Source: Allobosea sp. Leaf344 (GTDB taxonomy: Bacteria; Pseudomonadota; Alphaproteobacteria; Rhizobiales; Beijerinckiaceae). Taken from it: DNA of 64,000 nt. Made by a program: the position numbers and the translations under genes. Where the stretch lies: contig NZ_LMRT01000014.1 of NCBI RefSeq assembly GCF_001426225.1, positions 479,903 to 543,902 of the forward strand, given 5' to 3'. Positions within the stretch are counted from its first letter, which is position 1. Each line of letters begins with the position of its first letter. Of this stretch, positions 47,519 through 58,172 are shown one piece after another. Below the pieces are notes generated by a model. The model was not told where the DNA came from, did no database searches, and worked only from the letters and a program-made list of their open reading frames with translations.

Positions 47519-48441
47519 GCGCCGAACCCAGCCTGATCGCCGCGCCCGCGCCCGAACTGGCGCGGCCGGGCGCCAACGCCATGCGCCGCCTGCTGCGCAA
47601 CCCCGCCGTGCTGATCGGCGGCACGGTGCTGCTGATCATGGCGCTGATCGGGCTGCTCGCGCCCTTCCTCGGCACCATGGATCCGGGCGCGATCAACCCC
47701 GCGACCCGCAACAAGAAGCCGGGCTTCGAGCGGACGATCCGCGCCGATGACGGCAGCTCGAAAGTGTTCGTGCACAAGATGGGCACGGATTCGCTGGGGC
47801 GCGACGTCTATAGCCGGGTCGTCTACGGGGCGCGCGTCTCGCTGATCATCGCCGTCTCGGTGGCGGCCTGCAGCGTCTTCCTGGGCCTGATCATCGGGCT
47901 GCTCGCCGGCTATATCCGGGCGCTGGACGGGGTGATCATGCGCGTCATGGACGGGCTGATGGCGATCCCGGCGATCCTGCTCGCCATCGCCGTCGTGTCG
48001 CTGTTCCGGGCGGGGCTGGCGGCGGTGATCGTGGCGATCATCGTGCCCGAAATCCCCCGCGTCGTCAGGCTGGTCCGCTCGATCGTTCTCTCGGTGCGCG
48101 AAGAACCCTATGTCGAGGCCGCGATCATGCAGGGCACCCGGGTTCCGCTGCTGCTGGTCCGCCACATCCTGCCCAACACCATCGCGCCGCTGATCGTCCA
48201 GGGCACCTTCATCGCCGCCTCCGCCATTCTGGTCGAGGCGATCCTGTCCTTCCTCGGCATCGGCATTCCGCCGGAGACGCCGACCTGGGGCAACATCATG
48301 GCCGAAGGGCGCAGCCTGTTCCGCATCTTCCCGCACAACATCCTGTATCCCGGCATCTTCCTCGGCCTCACCGTGCTGGCGGTGAACATGCTGGGCGACG
48401 GGCTGCGCGACACGCTCGATCCCAAGATGGCCGGCCGATGA
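47515..48441 (+). CDS. Dpp-type ABC transporter permease (DppC)
   Basis: 308 aa from TTG 47515, which overlaps the dppB stop as TTGA. A later ATG (47581) would remove a poorly conserved N-terminal 22 residues and is the alternative. The DppC signature MGTDSLGRDVYSRVVYGARVSL lies in the first third; the EAA coupling region is VEAAIMQGTRVPLLLVRHILPNTIAPLIV. It pairs with the DppB-type permease, and the ATPase gene overlaps it by 4 bases. Confidence 0.92.
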   Translation: MSAEPSLIAAPAPELARPGANAMRRLLRNPAVLIGGTVLLIMALIGLLAPFLGTMDPGAINPATRNKKPGFERTIRADDGSSKVFVHKMGTDSLGRDVYSRVVYGARVSLIIAVSVAACSVFLGLIIGLLAGYIRALDGVIMRVMDGLMAIPAILLAIAVVSLFRAGLAAVIVAIIVPEIPRVVRLVRSIVLSVREEPYVEAAIMQGTRVPLLLVRHILPNTIAPLIVQGTFIAASAILVEAILSFLGIGIPPETPTWGNIMAEGRSLFRIFPHNILYPGIFLGLTVLAVNMLGDGLRDTLDPKMAGR

Positions 48442-50045
48442 ACGCTGAACAGCCCGTCCTCGAGATCACCGGCCTCAGCATCAGCCTGCCGGGCGGCGGC
48501 GACCGCAAACACGCGGTGGAGGACGTGTCCTTCAGCGTCGCGCCGGGCGAGATCGTCTGCGTCGTCGGCGAATCCGGCTCGGGAAAATCGGTCACCGCCT
48601 TTTCGGTGATGGGCCTGCTCGCCAAGGTGCTGAAGCCCGTCGCCGGCTCGATCAGGCTCGAGGGCGAGGATCTGCTGAGCGCCACCCCGCAGCGCCTGCG
48701 CGCGCTGCGCGGCGACCGCATGGCGATGATCTTCCAGGAACCGATGACGGCGCTGAACCCGGTGCTGACCATCGGCGACCAGATCGAGGAGGTGCTGCGC
48801 ATCCACACCGAGCTCGGGCCGGAGGAACGGCGCGCCCGGGTCATCGACATGATGGCATCGATGCGCCTGCCCGATCCCGAGCGCATCCACGCCTCCTATC
48901 CTCATCAGATCTCCGGCGGGCAGCGCCAGCGCGTGATGATCGCGGCGGCGCTCGTGCTCGATCCCGCTCTGCTGATCGCCGACGAGCCGACGACGGCGCT
49001 CGACGTCACCACCCAGGCGCAGATCCTCAAGCTGATCAAGGAATTGCAGGGGCGGCGCGGCACCGGCGTGCTGTTCATAACCCATGATTTCGGCGTCGTC
49101 GCCGAGATCGCCGACCGCGTGGTGGTGATGGAGCAGGGGCGGGTGGTCGAGCAAGGGCCGGCCGAGCAGGTGCTGAAGGCGCCGCAGCACCCCTATACCC
49201 GGATGCTGATCGCCGCGGTGCCCAGCCTGAAGCCGGCCCTGCGCCAGCCCATGACCGGGCCGATGGCGCTGGAGACGATCGGGCTCGGCAAGACCTACCG
49301 CTCGGGCGGCCTGTTCCAGAAGCAGCGCAGCGTCGTCGCGGCGAGCCAGGTCGACATCAAGCTGCGCCGGGGCGAGACCGTCGGCATCGTCGGCGAATCC
49401 GGCTCCGGCAAGACCACCGTCGCGCGCTGCGTCGCCAGGCTGATGCCGCCCTCGGAAGGCGCCATCTTGGTGCCGGACATCGACATCGCCATGCTGCCGG
49501 AGCGGCGGCTGCGGCCCTATCGGCGCAAGATCCAGGTGGTCTTCCAGGATCCGTTCCGCTCGCTCAATCCGCGCCGCACCGTCGGCGATTCGATCATCGA
49601 GGGGCCGGTGAATTTCGGGCTGGCCCCGGCGCAGGCGCTGGAGCGGGCGCGCGGGCTGATGAGCCTGGTCGGCCTGCAGCCGCAGGCGCTCGACCGCTAC
49701 CCCCACCAGTTCTCGGGCGGGCAGCGCCAGCGCATCGCCATCGCCAGGGCGCTGGCCATGGAGCCGGAAATCCTGATCGCGGACGAGGCGGTCTCGGCGC
49801 TCGACGTGTCGGTGCAGCGCCAGGTGCTGAACCTGCTCGCGGATGTGCAGGAGAAGTTCAACCTCGCCATCCTGTTCATCACCCATGATCTGCGCGTCGC
49901 GGCGCAGATCTGCGACCGCATCGTGGTGATGGAGAAGGGCGTCATCGTCGAGCAGGGTCCGACCGGCGCGGTGTTTTCCGCGCCCGCGCACGCCTATACC
50001 AAGGCTTTGATCGAGGCCGCACCGGGCAAGAGCTTCGGGCTTTGA
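48438..50045 (+). CDS. Fused double ATPase of Dpp-type ABC transporter (DppD-DppF)
   Basis: 535 aa with two complete ABC modules. Module 1 has Walker A GESGSGKS (about residue 43), signature SGGQRQR and Walker [12 protein letters not shown]. Module 2 has Walker A GESGSGKT (about 318), signature SGGQRQR and a Walker B region [11 protein letters not shown], where the usual DEP reads DEA. The two are joined by a roughly 20-residue linker with PMTGPMALE. In most relatives these are separate genes, dppD and dppF. The fusion fixes a 1:1 pairing of the two ATPases. It is the last gene of the operon. Confidence 0.93.
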   Translation: MNAEQPVLEITGLSISLPGGGDRKHAVEDVSFSVAPGEIVCVVGESGSGKSVTAFSVMGLLAKVLKPVAGSIRLEGEDLLSATPQRLRALRGDRMAMIFQEPMTALNPVLTIGDQIEEVLRIHTELGPEERRARVIDMMASMRLPDPERIHASYPHQISGGQRQRVMIAAALVLDPALLIADEPTTALDVTTQAQILKLIKELQGRRGTGVLFITHDFGVVAEIADRVVVMEQGRVVEQGPAEQVLKAPQHPYTRMLIAAVPSLKPALRQPMTGPMALETIGLGKTYRSGGLFQKQRSVVAASQVDIKLRRGETVGIVGESGSGKTTVARCVARLMPPSEGAILVPDIDIAMLPERRLRPYRRKIQVVFQDPFRSLNPRRTVGDSIIEGPVNFGLAPAQALERARGLMSLVGLQPQALDRYPHQFSGGQRQRIAIARALAMEPEILIADEAVSALDVSVQRQVLNLLADVQEKFNLAILFITHDLRVAAQICDRIVVMEKGVIVEQGPTGAVFSAPAHAYTKALIEAAPGKSFGL

Positions 50046-50110
50046 GGCGGGCCGAAGCTCTTAGTAGAAGCCGTCACGGCCTCGCCACTCCAGATCGACA
50101 GCCCCCGGCC

Positions 50111-50141
50111 CAAGAAAAAGGGCCACGTCGAAACGTGGCCC
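50111..50141 (-). terminator. Intrinsic terminator of the candidate small RNA
   Basis: Read on the minus strand, GGGCCACGT and ACGTGGCCC (plus-strand 50133-50141 and 50120-50128) form a perfect 9-bp stem with a four-base loop, followed directly by TTTTTCTTG. No minus-strand protein gene ends here, so the terminator needs another transcript, which is the main argument for the small RNA. Confidence 0.75.
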
Positions 50142-50196
50142 GAAGTCTAGGGAGGAAACGCCCAAGGAGGGCGGCTCAGCATCTCTGCTGCGCTGC
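50112..50196 (-). ncRNA. Candidate small RNA with CCUCC (anti-Shine-Dalgarno) loops, alpha-r14-like
   Basis: On the minus strand a promoter-like pair TTGTCG (50230-50225) and TATCTC (50207-50202) with 17-base spacing would start transcription near 50196. The transcript of about 85 bases would fold a CAGCA/TGCTG stem with a GAGA loop, then GCCC-TCCTT-GGGC with an exposed anti-SD loop, then a single-stranded TTTCCTCCC, and end in a perfect 9-bp terminator hairpin followed by a T tract. This layout matches, from memory, rhizobial alpha-r14 and related CCUCC-motif RNAs. There is no protein gene in 50046-50383, which otherwise looks empty. Confidence 0.65.
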
Positions 50197-50383
50197 ACAA
50201 GGAGATAGGCCTCCCCGGCGCATTCGACAAGATCGAAAGGGAAGCATGGCTGTCCTTTTTTTTGGCTTGCTGCCCAAACATGCGGCTCAAGCCCCCTCAG
50301 CCCGTGATTTCGCTGCGCGATCGGGCCGGAACTGACGGGTTGTGCACGGATACAAGCGGTCCTCGACCTGCTATCAAGGCGCC

Positions 50384-52126
<1,743 letters not shown>

Positions 52127-52351
52127 GCGGGCGCGCAGGCCGGCTGCGCCTGCGCTCCGGCTTGAGGCTGGAGACGGGATCGATGGCCGGAGACGGATGA
52201 GCGAGAAGGGCGTGCGGCGGCGAAAGCGAGCAGGCGCTCGCGCGGCGGCTGCGGGCCCGCCGCGGCAGGGTCGCGGGGCGCGGTTCGGGAGGGGTCCGGC
52301 AAGGCCCGCCGAACCGGTCGCGAACCGGCGGGGCGTGACGTTTTTTAGGCG

Positions 52352-52402
52352 TTGACTTCCGTTTTGGGCGTCTTCAAATTCGTAGGTACACAAACGAATT
52401 TG
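52352..52402 (+). promoter_or_regulatory. Promoter-operator of the second Liv-type importer
   Basis: In the 357-base gap 52127-52483, TTGACT at 52352-52357 is a good -35 box. It is followed at -10 distance by CAAATTCGT (52375-52383), a 10-base spacer and ACGAATTTG (52394-52402), a perfect 9-bp inverted repeat. The repeat is AT-rich within a GC-rich surrounding and overlaps where RNA polymerase would melt DNA, as expected for a repressor operator. The first 220 bases of the gap are GC-rich and hold nothing recognisable. Confidence 0.6.
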
Positions 52403-52483
52403 CCGACCGGCAGGGCCGGTGGCGAGCAGGCTGTGTCAACAAGGCCGGGGCCGCAGGCCACCGGTCACAATCGGGGAATTGCG

Positions 52484-53701
52484 ATGACGATCGACCGTCG
52501 GAGTCTTCTAGCCGGTGCCGCCGCGAGCGCCACCGCAATCGCCGCGCCTTCGCTGCTCCGCGCCCAGGGCGCCGGCGCCATCAAGATCGGCGAGATCAAC
52601 AGCTATACCGCGCAGCCCGCCTTTCTGAAGCCCTACCGCCAGGGCTGGGAATTGGCGCTGGAGCAGGTCAATGCCGCGGGCGGGGCGCTCGGCCGCAAGA
52701 TCGAGACCCTGTTCCGTGACGATGGCGGCAAGCCCGAGGATGCGGTGCGCCATGCCGGCGACCTGATCAATGCCGAGAAGGTCGATCTGCTCTCCGGCGG
52801 CTTCCTCTCCAATGTCGGGTTGGCGATCGCCGATTTCGCGGCGCAGAACAAGCGGCTCTACGTCGCCTCCGAGCCGTTGTCGGACGCGCTCGTCTGGGCC
52901 AAGGGCAATCGCTACACCTTCCGCCTGCGCCCCTCCACCTACATGCAAGCGGCGATGCTGGTGGAAGAGGCCGCCAAGCTGCCCGCGAAGAAATGGGCGA
53001 CCGTGGCGCCGAACTATGAATACGGGCAATCCGCCGTGCGCTGGTTCAAGGAACTGCTGAAGAAAGCCAAGCCCGACGTCGAATTCGTGGCAGAGCAGTT
53101 CCCGGCGCTGGGCCGCATCGATGCCGGCGCCACCGTGCAGGCGATCGAGGCCTCGAAGCCCGACGCGATCTTCAACGTCACCTTCGGCGCCGACCTCTCG
53201 AATTTCGTCCGCCAGGGCAATACGCGCGGCCTGTTCGAAGGCCGCGCCGTCGCCTCGATGCTGACGGGCGAGCCGGAATACATGGATCCGCTCGGGGCGG
53301 AGACCCCGGTGGGCTGGATCGTCACCGGCTATCCCCATGCCGACATCAAGACGCCGGAACACACCAAGTTCCGCGACGCCTATGTCAAGAAATTCAACGA
53401 TTATCCGCGCCTCGGCTCCGTGGTTGGCTTCGATACCATGAACTCGATCGCGGCGGCGCTGGCCAAGGCCGGCACCACCGACAATGAGAAGCTGGTCGAT
53501 GCGATGAAGGGGCTGAAATTCCCCTCCGCCTTCGGCACGGCCGAATATCGCGCGGTCGATCACCAGTCGACGCTCGGCGCCTATGTCGGCAAGACCGCGG
53601 TCAAGGACGGCAAGGGCGTGATGGTCGATTGGAGCTATCGCGACGGCGCGAAATACCTGCCCTCGGACGAGGTCGTGAAGACCCTTCGCCCCGCAGGCTG
53701 A
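52484..53701 (+). CDS. ABC transporter substrate-binding protein, LivK/amide type
   Basis: 405 aa from ATG 52484. The leader is Tat-like (DRRSLLAGAAASATAIAAPSLLRAQ). The mature protein is a type I periplasmic binding protein: IKIGEINSYTAQPAFLKPYRQGWELALEQVNAAGG, then GGKPEDAVRHAGDLINAEKVDLLSGG and NYEYGQSAV. It shares the fold, but not close sequence, with the binding protein at 34657, so the two importers probably take different ligands. It is first in the operon binding protein, fused permease, LivG, LivF. Confidence 0.9.
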   Translation: MTIDRRSLLAGAAASATAIAAPSLLRAQGAGAIKIGEINSYTAQPAFLKPYRQGWELALEQVNAAGGALGRKIETLFRDDGGKPEDAVRHAGDLINAEKVDLLSGGFLSNVGLAIADFAAQNKRLYVASEPLSDALVWAKGNRYTFRLRPSTYMQAAMLVEEAAKLPAKKWATVAPNYEYGQSAVRWFKELLKKAKPDVEFVAEQFPALGRIDAGATVQAIEASKPDAIFNVTFGADLSNFVRQGNTRGLFEGRAVASMLTGEPEYMDPLGAETPVGWIVTGYPHADIKTPEHTKFRDAYVKKFNDYPRLGSVVGFDTMNSIAAALAKAGTTDNEKLVDAMKGLKFPSAFGTAEYRAVDHQSTLGAYVGKTAVKDGKGVMVDWSYRDGAKYLPSDEVVKTLRPAG

Positions 53702-53714
53702 TCCCGCGACGGCC

Positions 53715-53784
53715 GCGCCGCGACGACACGCGGCGCTACGGCCGGCCGGTCTTCCCACTCCTGCCTCTCCCCATCGGGGAGGGG
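53715..53784 (+). other. Two hairpins between binding-protein gene and permease gene
   Basis: 53715-53722 pairs with 53729-53736 (8 bp, ACGACA loop), and 53764-53772 pairs with 53776-53784 (9 bp with one wobble, three-base loop). Both lie in the 133-base gap after the binding-protein stop. As in the first importer, these can stabilise the message for the binding protein and reduce read-through to the membrane and ATPase genes. The second has the look of a dispersed palindromic element. Confidence 0.5.
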
Positions 53785-53834
53785 TTCACGTCGCGCCGCC
53801 CCGGGCGCGACGCCAGCAAGGTGTGCGCCGCTTC

Positions 53835-55724
53835 ATGTTCGACCTCATCCTCACCCAGACGCTGAACGGGCTGGCCTCCGCCTCCTCGCTCTTTCTGGTG
53901 GCGTCCGGCCTGTCGATCATCTTCGGGGTCACCCGCATCGTGAATTTCGCGCATGGCTCGCTCTACATGCTCGGCGCCTATATCGCCTGGACGCTGGTCG
54001 GCCGGTTCGGCCCGGCCGATGCGCTTGGCTTCTGGGGCGGGGTGGTGCTGGCGGCGCTGCTGGTCGGGCTGATCGGCGTCGCCATCGAATTGCTGATCCT
54101 GCGCCGGATCTACCAGGCCCCGGAGCTGTTCCAGCTGCTGGCCACCTTCGGCGTGGTGCTGATGCTGCAGGACCTGACGCTGGCGAGTTGGGGGGCGGAG
54201 GACAAGCTCGGCCCGCGCGCGCCGGGCTTCAAGAGCTTCCTGATCATCGCCGGCAACCGGTTTCCGACCTATGAGCTGTTCCTGATCGCCGTCGGGCCCA
54301 TCGTGCTGCTGCTGCTCTGGTTCCTGTTCCAGAAGACGCGATGGGGCACATTGGTTCGGGCGGCGACGCAGGATCGCGAGATGGTCGGGGCGCTCGGCGT
54401 CAACCAGCGCCTGCTCTTCACCTCGGTCTTCGCCTTCGGCTCCGTGCTGGCCGGGCTCGGCGGCGCGCTGCAGCTGCCGCGCGAGGCGGTGAACCTGCAT
54501 ATGGACCTGTCGATGATTTCGGAGGCCTTCGTCGTCGTCGTGGTCGGCGGGCTGGGCTCGGTCACCGGCGCGTATCTCGCCGCGGTGCTGATCGGCATCC
54601 TGCACGCCTTCGGCATCCTGATCTTCCCCAAGATCACGCTGGTGCTGGTCTTCCTGGTGATGGCGGTGGTGCTGGTGGTGAAGCCCTATGGGCTGATGGG
54701 CCGGGCGCCCGTCGGCCAGGCCCGCGGCCATGGTCCGGCCGAGCCGCTGCTGCTCCCGGCCGATGGGCTGACCAGGCTCGCCGGCGCGATCGGGCTCGTC
54801 CTGCTGGCGCTGGCGCCGCTCGTGGCGCCGGACCACATTCTGCTGACCCTGACCGAGCTCGTGATCTTCGCCCTCTTCGCGGCCTCGCTGCATTTCATGA
54901 TGGGCCCGGGCGGCATGGCCTCCTTCGGCCACGCCGCCTATTTCGGCCTGGGGGCCTATGGCGCGGCGCTCGCCGTGAGATGGCTGGGCGCGCCGATGGA
55001 GCCGGCGCTGCTGTTCGCGCCCTTCCTGGCCGGGCTGGCGGGAGTGGTCTTCGGCTGGTTCTGCGTGCGGCTCTCCGGCGTCTATCTCGCCATGCTGACG
55101 CTCGCCTTCGCCCAGATCGCCTGGGCGACCGCCTTCCAATGGGTGGAGCTCACCGGCGGCGACAATGGCATTCTCGGAGTCTGGCCCTCGGCCTGGGCGG
55201 TGCCGAAGACCAGCTATTACTACCTCACCCTGATGATCTGCACCCTGTCGGTGCTGGCGTTGCGCTACAGCATCTTCTCGCCGCTCGGCTATGCCCTGCG
55301 GGCCGCGCGCGACAACCCGCTGCGCGCCGAGGCGATCGGCATCGACGTGATGCGGGTGCAGTGGATCGCCTTCATCGTCGCGGCCTTCGCGGCCGGCATC
55401 GCCGGCGCGCTCTTCGCCTTCTTCAAGGGCTCGGTCTTCCCGACCTATATGGCGATCCCGCGCTCGGTCGACGCGCTGCTGATGGTCCTGCTCGGCGGGG
55501 TGCAGACCGTGTCGGGGCCGATCGTCGGCGCCTTCGCCTTCGCCGGGCTGCACGAGCAGCTGATGAAGGCGACGATGTACTGGCGCTTCGGGCTCGGCCT
55601 GTCGATCGTGCTGCTGGTCATCCTGTTCCCGCGCGGCCTGGTCGGCGCCTCGCTGATGGGGCTCGAGCGCTGGCGTCGCCGGCGCCGGCCCGCGCCCGGC
55701 CTGGCGGTGGAGGCGGCCCGATGA
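53835..55724 (+). CDS. Fused ABC permease, LivH-LivM
   Basis: 629 aa from ATG 53835 (GTG 53823 also in frame). Residues 1 to about 290 are a LivH-type permease (SIIFGVTRIVNFAHGSLYMLGAYIAW; VVVVGGLGSVTGAYLAAVL). After a linker with PVGQARGHGPAE, residues from about 315 on are a LivM-type permease (ASLHFMMGPGGMASFGHAAYFGLGAYGA; LGYALRAARDNPLRAEAIGIDV; MVLLGGVQTVSGPIVGAF). The first importer in this window encodes these separately. The stop overlaps the ATPase start by 4 bases. Confidence 0.92.
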   Translation: MFDLILTQTLNGLASASSLFLVASGLSIIFGVTRIVNFAHGSLYMLGAYIAWTLVGRFGPADALGFWGGVVLAALLVGLIGVAIELLILRRIYQAPELFQLLATFGVVLMLQDLTLASWGAEDKLGPRAPGFKSFLIIAGNRFPTYELFLIAVGPIVLLLLWFLFQKTRWGTLVRAATQDREMVGALGVNQRLLFTSVFAFGSVLAGLGGALQLPREAVNLHMDLSMISEAFVVVVVGGLGSVTGAYLAAVLIGILHAFGILIFPKITLVLVFLVMAVVLVVKPYGLMGRAPVGQARGHGPAEPLLLPADGLTRLAGAIGLVLLALAPLVAPDHILLTLTELVIFALFAASLHFMMGPGGMASFGHAAYFGLGAYGAALAVRWLGAPMEPALLFAPFLAGLAGVVFGWFCVRLSGVYLAMLTLAFAQIAWATAFQWVELTGGDNGILGVWPSAWAVPKTSYYYLTLMICTLSVLALRYSIFSPLGYALRAARDNPLRAEAIGIDVMRVQWIAFIVAAFAAGIAGALFAFFKGSVFPTYMAIPRSVDALLMVLLGGVQTVSGPIVGAFAFAGLHEQLMKATMYWRFGLGLSIVLLVILFPRGLVGASLMGLERWRRRRRPAPGLAVEAAR

Positions 55725-56506
55725 GCGCTGCCGCGGCTCCCCAGGCCCAGCCGGTCCTCGTGGTCGAGGGCATCGCCAAATCCTTCGGCGGGGTGAAGGC
55801 CGTCGACGGCGTCTCCTTCGCGGTGCAGGCCGGCACGATGCTGGCGCTGATCGGCCCCAATGGCGCCGGCAAGACCACCTGTTTCAACATGCTGAACGGC
55901 CAGCTCCGCCCCGACAAGGGCGAGGTCCGCCTCGCCGGAGAGCCGATCACCGGCCTCAGGCCGCGCCATGTCTGGCGCAAGGGGGTGGGGCGCACCTTCC
56001 AGATCACCGCGACCTTCACCTCGATGACCGTGCGCGAAAACGTCCAGATGGCGCTGATCTCCCACGCCGGCGTCAGTTTCAGCCCCTTCGGCCGGGCGCG
56101 CGACCGCCATCGCGAGGAAGCCGACCGGCTTCTCGCCCGGGTCGGGATGGCGGAGCAGGCCGATCGCGCCTGCGGCGTGCTCGCCTATGGCGATCTCAAG
56201 CGTGTCGAGCTGGCGATCGCCCTCGCCAACCGGCCGAAGCTGCTTCTGATGGACGAGCCGACGGCCGGCATGGCCCCGCGCGAGCGCATCGCGCTGATGG
56301 CGCTGACGGCGGAGATCGCCGCGGCCACCGGCATCGCCGTGCTCTTCACCGAACATGACATGGATGTCGTCTTCACCCATTCCGACAGCGTCATCGTGCT
56401 CGATCGCGGGCGCCTGATCGCGCATGGCACCGCCGAGGAGGTGCGCCGCGATCCCAATGTCCGGGCGGTCTATCTCGGCTCCGGTGCCACGTCGGGAGGG
56501 CATTGA
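55721..56506 (+). CDS. ABC transporter ATP-binding protein, LivG type
   Basis: 261 aa. Walker A GPNGAGKTT (about residue 45), a Q-loop region GVGRTFQITATFTSMTV, a relaxed signature LAYGDLKRVELAIAL, Walker B LLLMDEPTAGMAP and the switch histidine in TEHDMDVVF. Translation is coupled to the fused permease (ATGA). It forms the ATPase pair with the next gene, which starts 1 base after its stop. Confidence 0.92.
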   Translation: MSAAAAPQAQPVLVVEGIAKSFGGVKAVDGVSFAVQAGTMLALIGPNGAGKTTCFNMLNGQLRPDKGEVRLAGEPITGLRPRHVWRKGVGRTFQITATFTSMTVRENVQMALISHAGVSFSPFGRARDRHREEADRLLARVGMAEQADRACGVLAYGDLKRVELAIALANRPKLLLMDEPTAGMAPRERIALMALTAEIAAATGIAVLFTEHDMDVVFTHSDSVIVLDRGRLIAHGTAEEVRRDPNVRAVYLGSGATSGGH

Positions 56507-56507
56507 G

Positions 56508-57218
56508 ATGGCGGCGATGCTGGAGATCGCGGCGCTGGACGCCTATTACGGCCGCGCCCATATCCTGCAGGGCGTCAGCTTCGCGATGGAGCGCGGGCAG
56601 GTGCTGGCGCTGATGGGCCGCAACGGCGCCGGCAAATCGACGACGATGAAGGCGATCATGGGCCTCGTTCCGCCGGCGGGCGGCAGCGTCAGCTTCGAGG
56701 GGCAGGCGGTGCAGGGGCGCGAGCCCTTCGAGATCGCCCGGCTCGGCATCGGATATGTGCCGGAGGACCGCCGCGTCTTCTCCGAGCTCAGCGTCATGGA
56801 GAACCTGTCCGTCGCCCAGCGCCCGGCCCGCCCCGATGCCCCGCATTGGACGCCGGAGCGGCTGTTCGCCCTCTTTCCCAATCTCGGCCGCATGCGCGAC
56901 CGGCCGGGCGGCGCGATGTCGGGCGGCGAGCAGCAGATGCTGACCATCGCCCGCACGCTGATGGGCAACCCCAAGCTGGTGCTTCTCGACGAGCCCTCGG
57001 AGGGGCTGGCCCCGGTCATCGTCGAGGAGATGGCAAAGACCATTCTGGCGCTGAAGGCCGAGGGTCTGACCGTGCTGATCTCGGAGCAGAACCTGCACTT
57101 CGCCGGCAATGTCGCCGACCGCGCCGCGATCATCGAAAAGGGCATGATCCGCTTCACCGGAACGATGGACGAGCTCAAGGCCGATGAGGCGGTGCGCTCG
57201 CAATATCTGTCGGTCTGA
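56508..57218 (+). CDS. ABC transporter ATP-binding protein, LivF type
   Basis: 236 aa from ATG 56508. Walker A GRNGAGKST, YVPEDRRVF after the Q-loop, signature MSGGEQQML (leucine of LSGGE replaced by methionine), Walker B LVLLDEPSEGLAP and the SEQNLHF segment that replaces the H-loop in LivF proteins. It ends the operon, 44 bases from the convergent UPF0280 gene. Confidence 0.92.
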   Translation: MAAMLEIAALDAYYGRAHILQGVSFAMERGQVLALMGRNGAGKSTTMKAIMGLVPPAGGSVSFEGQAVQGREPFEIARLGIGYVPEDRRVFSELSVMENLSVAQRPARPDAPHWTPERLFALFPNLGRMRDRPGGAMSGGEQQMLTIARTLMGNPKLVLLDEPSEGLAPVIVEEMAKTILALKAEGLTVLISEQNLHFAGNVADRAAIIEKGMIRFTGTMDELKADEAVRSQYLSV

Positions 57219-57262
57219 GGGCAGGGGGGCGAGCGCTCCCGGCCCCGACGGAATAGGGCCTC

Positions 57263-58135
57263 TCACCCGACCGGCCGGGCGAGGTCCGAAAGCGCTCCGC
57301 CGCCGCCATCCACGGCGCGCCATTCGCCGGCCAGCGCCAGCAGCGCCGCCTCGATCAGCCCGTCCTGCCGCAGGCGCTGCGCCATCAGCGCGCCGCGCTC
57401 CAGCGCCAGCGCCACCGTCTCCGGCGGCAGCGGGCCGACGGAGACGGTGACCGGGAGATCGCCGAGATCGCTGTCCGGGTCGAGCGAGCGGGCCGGGCGC
57501 TGCGCGATCGCGGGATCCTCGGCCGTGACGGCGTTGGCGATGATGCTCGCGGCCGCATCCGCCTCGGCGGCGCTGCGCGCCAGCACCGTCACCGCATCGG
57601 CGATGCCGCGCGAAAAGGACCGGCCCTGCCAGCCGCTTGTCGCGACGCCGCGGACGACTCCCGCCCCGGCGATCCGGATGAAACCCTCCGGCCGCGCCCG
57701 CTGCAGCGACGGCACGATGCCGATATCGAGGCTTTCGCCGCGGGCGAGATGCAACGCGATATCGCCGCCGTTATTGACATAGGCACGGCCGAGACCCGGC
57801 ACGGCCGCGACCATCGCCGCCAGCACCGTATCCGCCACCGCTCCGGCCACCGCCGCCATGGGCGTGATGTACTGGCTGCGGAACGGCCAGCAGGCGCGCG
57901 CCATCCGCCGGGCCGTATCGCCGCGCAGGGACGGAGGCTGATGAGCCAGCGGCTGGCGCAGCAGGCGCAGCTCGCCGACCAGCCCGGCGAGCAGCCCGTC
58001 GAACCGCGCTTCCGCGGCCTCATAGGCCTGGCGCAGCTCCGCCTGGCTGCCGAAGGCGGCGATGACGAGATCGCTCGGCCCCTCCTGCAGATGCAGGCGG
58101 CCATCCCTCAGCAGCGCGCGGCGATGGGTCGTCAT
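57263..58135 (-). CDS. UPF0280 family protein (ApbE-like fold)
   Basis: 290 aa from ATG 58135. Family features are the PMAAVAGAVADTVLAAM helix, the YVNNGGDIALHL strand with an Asn-Asn-Gly-Gly-Asp motif, and the SFSRGIADAVTVLA segment near the C-terminal third. These resemble FAD:protein FMN transferase (ApbE), but no activity is established for the family. It is the last gene of the minus-strand operon, 37 bases after the molybdenum/6-hydroxynicotinate-reductase fusion. I recall UPF0280 genes often lying beside 6-hydroxynicotinate-reductase-like genes, so a role in cofactor attachment or maturation is a reasonable guess. Confidence 0.85.
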   Translation of the reverse strand: MTTHRRALLRDGRLHLQEGPSDLVIAAFGSQAELRQAYEAAEARFDGLLAGLVGELRLLRQPLAHQPPSLRGDTARRMARACWPFRSQYITPMAAVAGAVADTVLAAMVAAVPGLGRAYVNNGGDIALHLARGESLDIGIVPSLQRARPEGFIRIAGAGVVRGVATSGWQGRSFSRGIADAVTVLARSAAEADAAASIIANAVTAEDPAIAQRPARSLDPDSDLGDLPVTVSVGPLPPETVALALERGALMAQRLRQDGLIEAALLALAGEWRAVDGGGGALSDLARPVG

Positions 58136-58172
58136 GCCGGGGTGATGCAGCCCTGGCCGGGGAAACGCAATC

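Noticed and set aside
57219..57262. A terminator hairpin between livF and the UPF0280 gene.
   Set aside because: The GC-rich stretch around GAGCGCTC gives only a short imperfect stem and no T tract; too weak to list.
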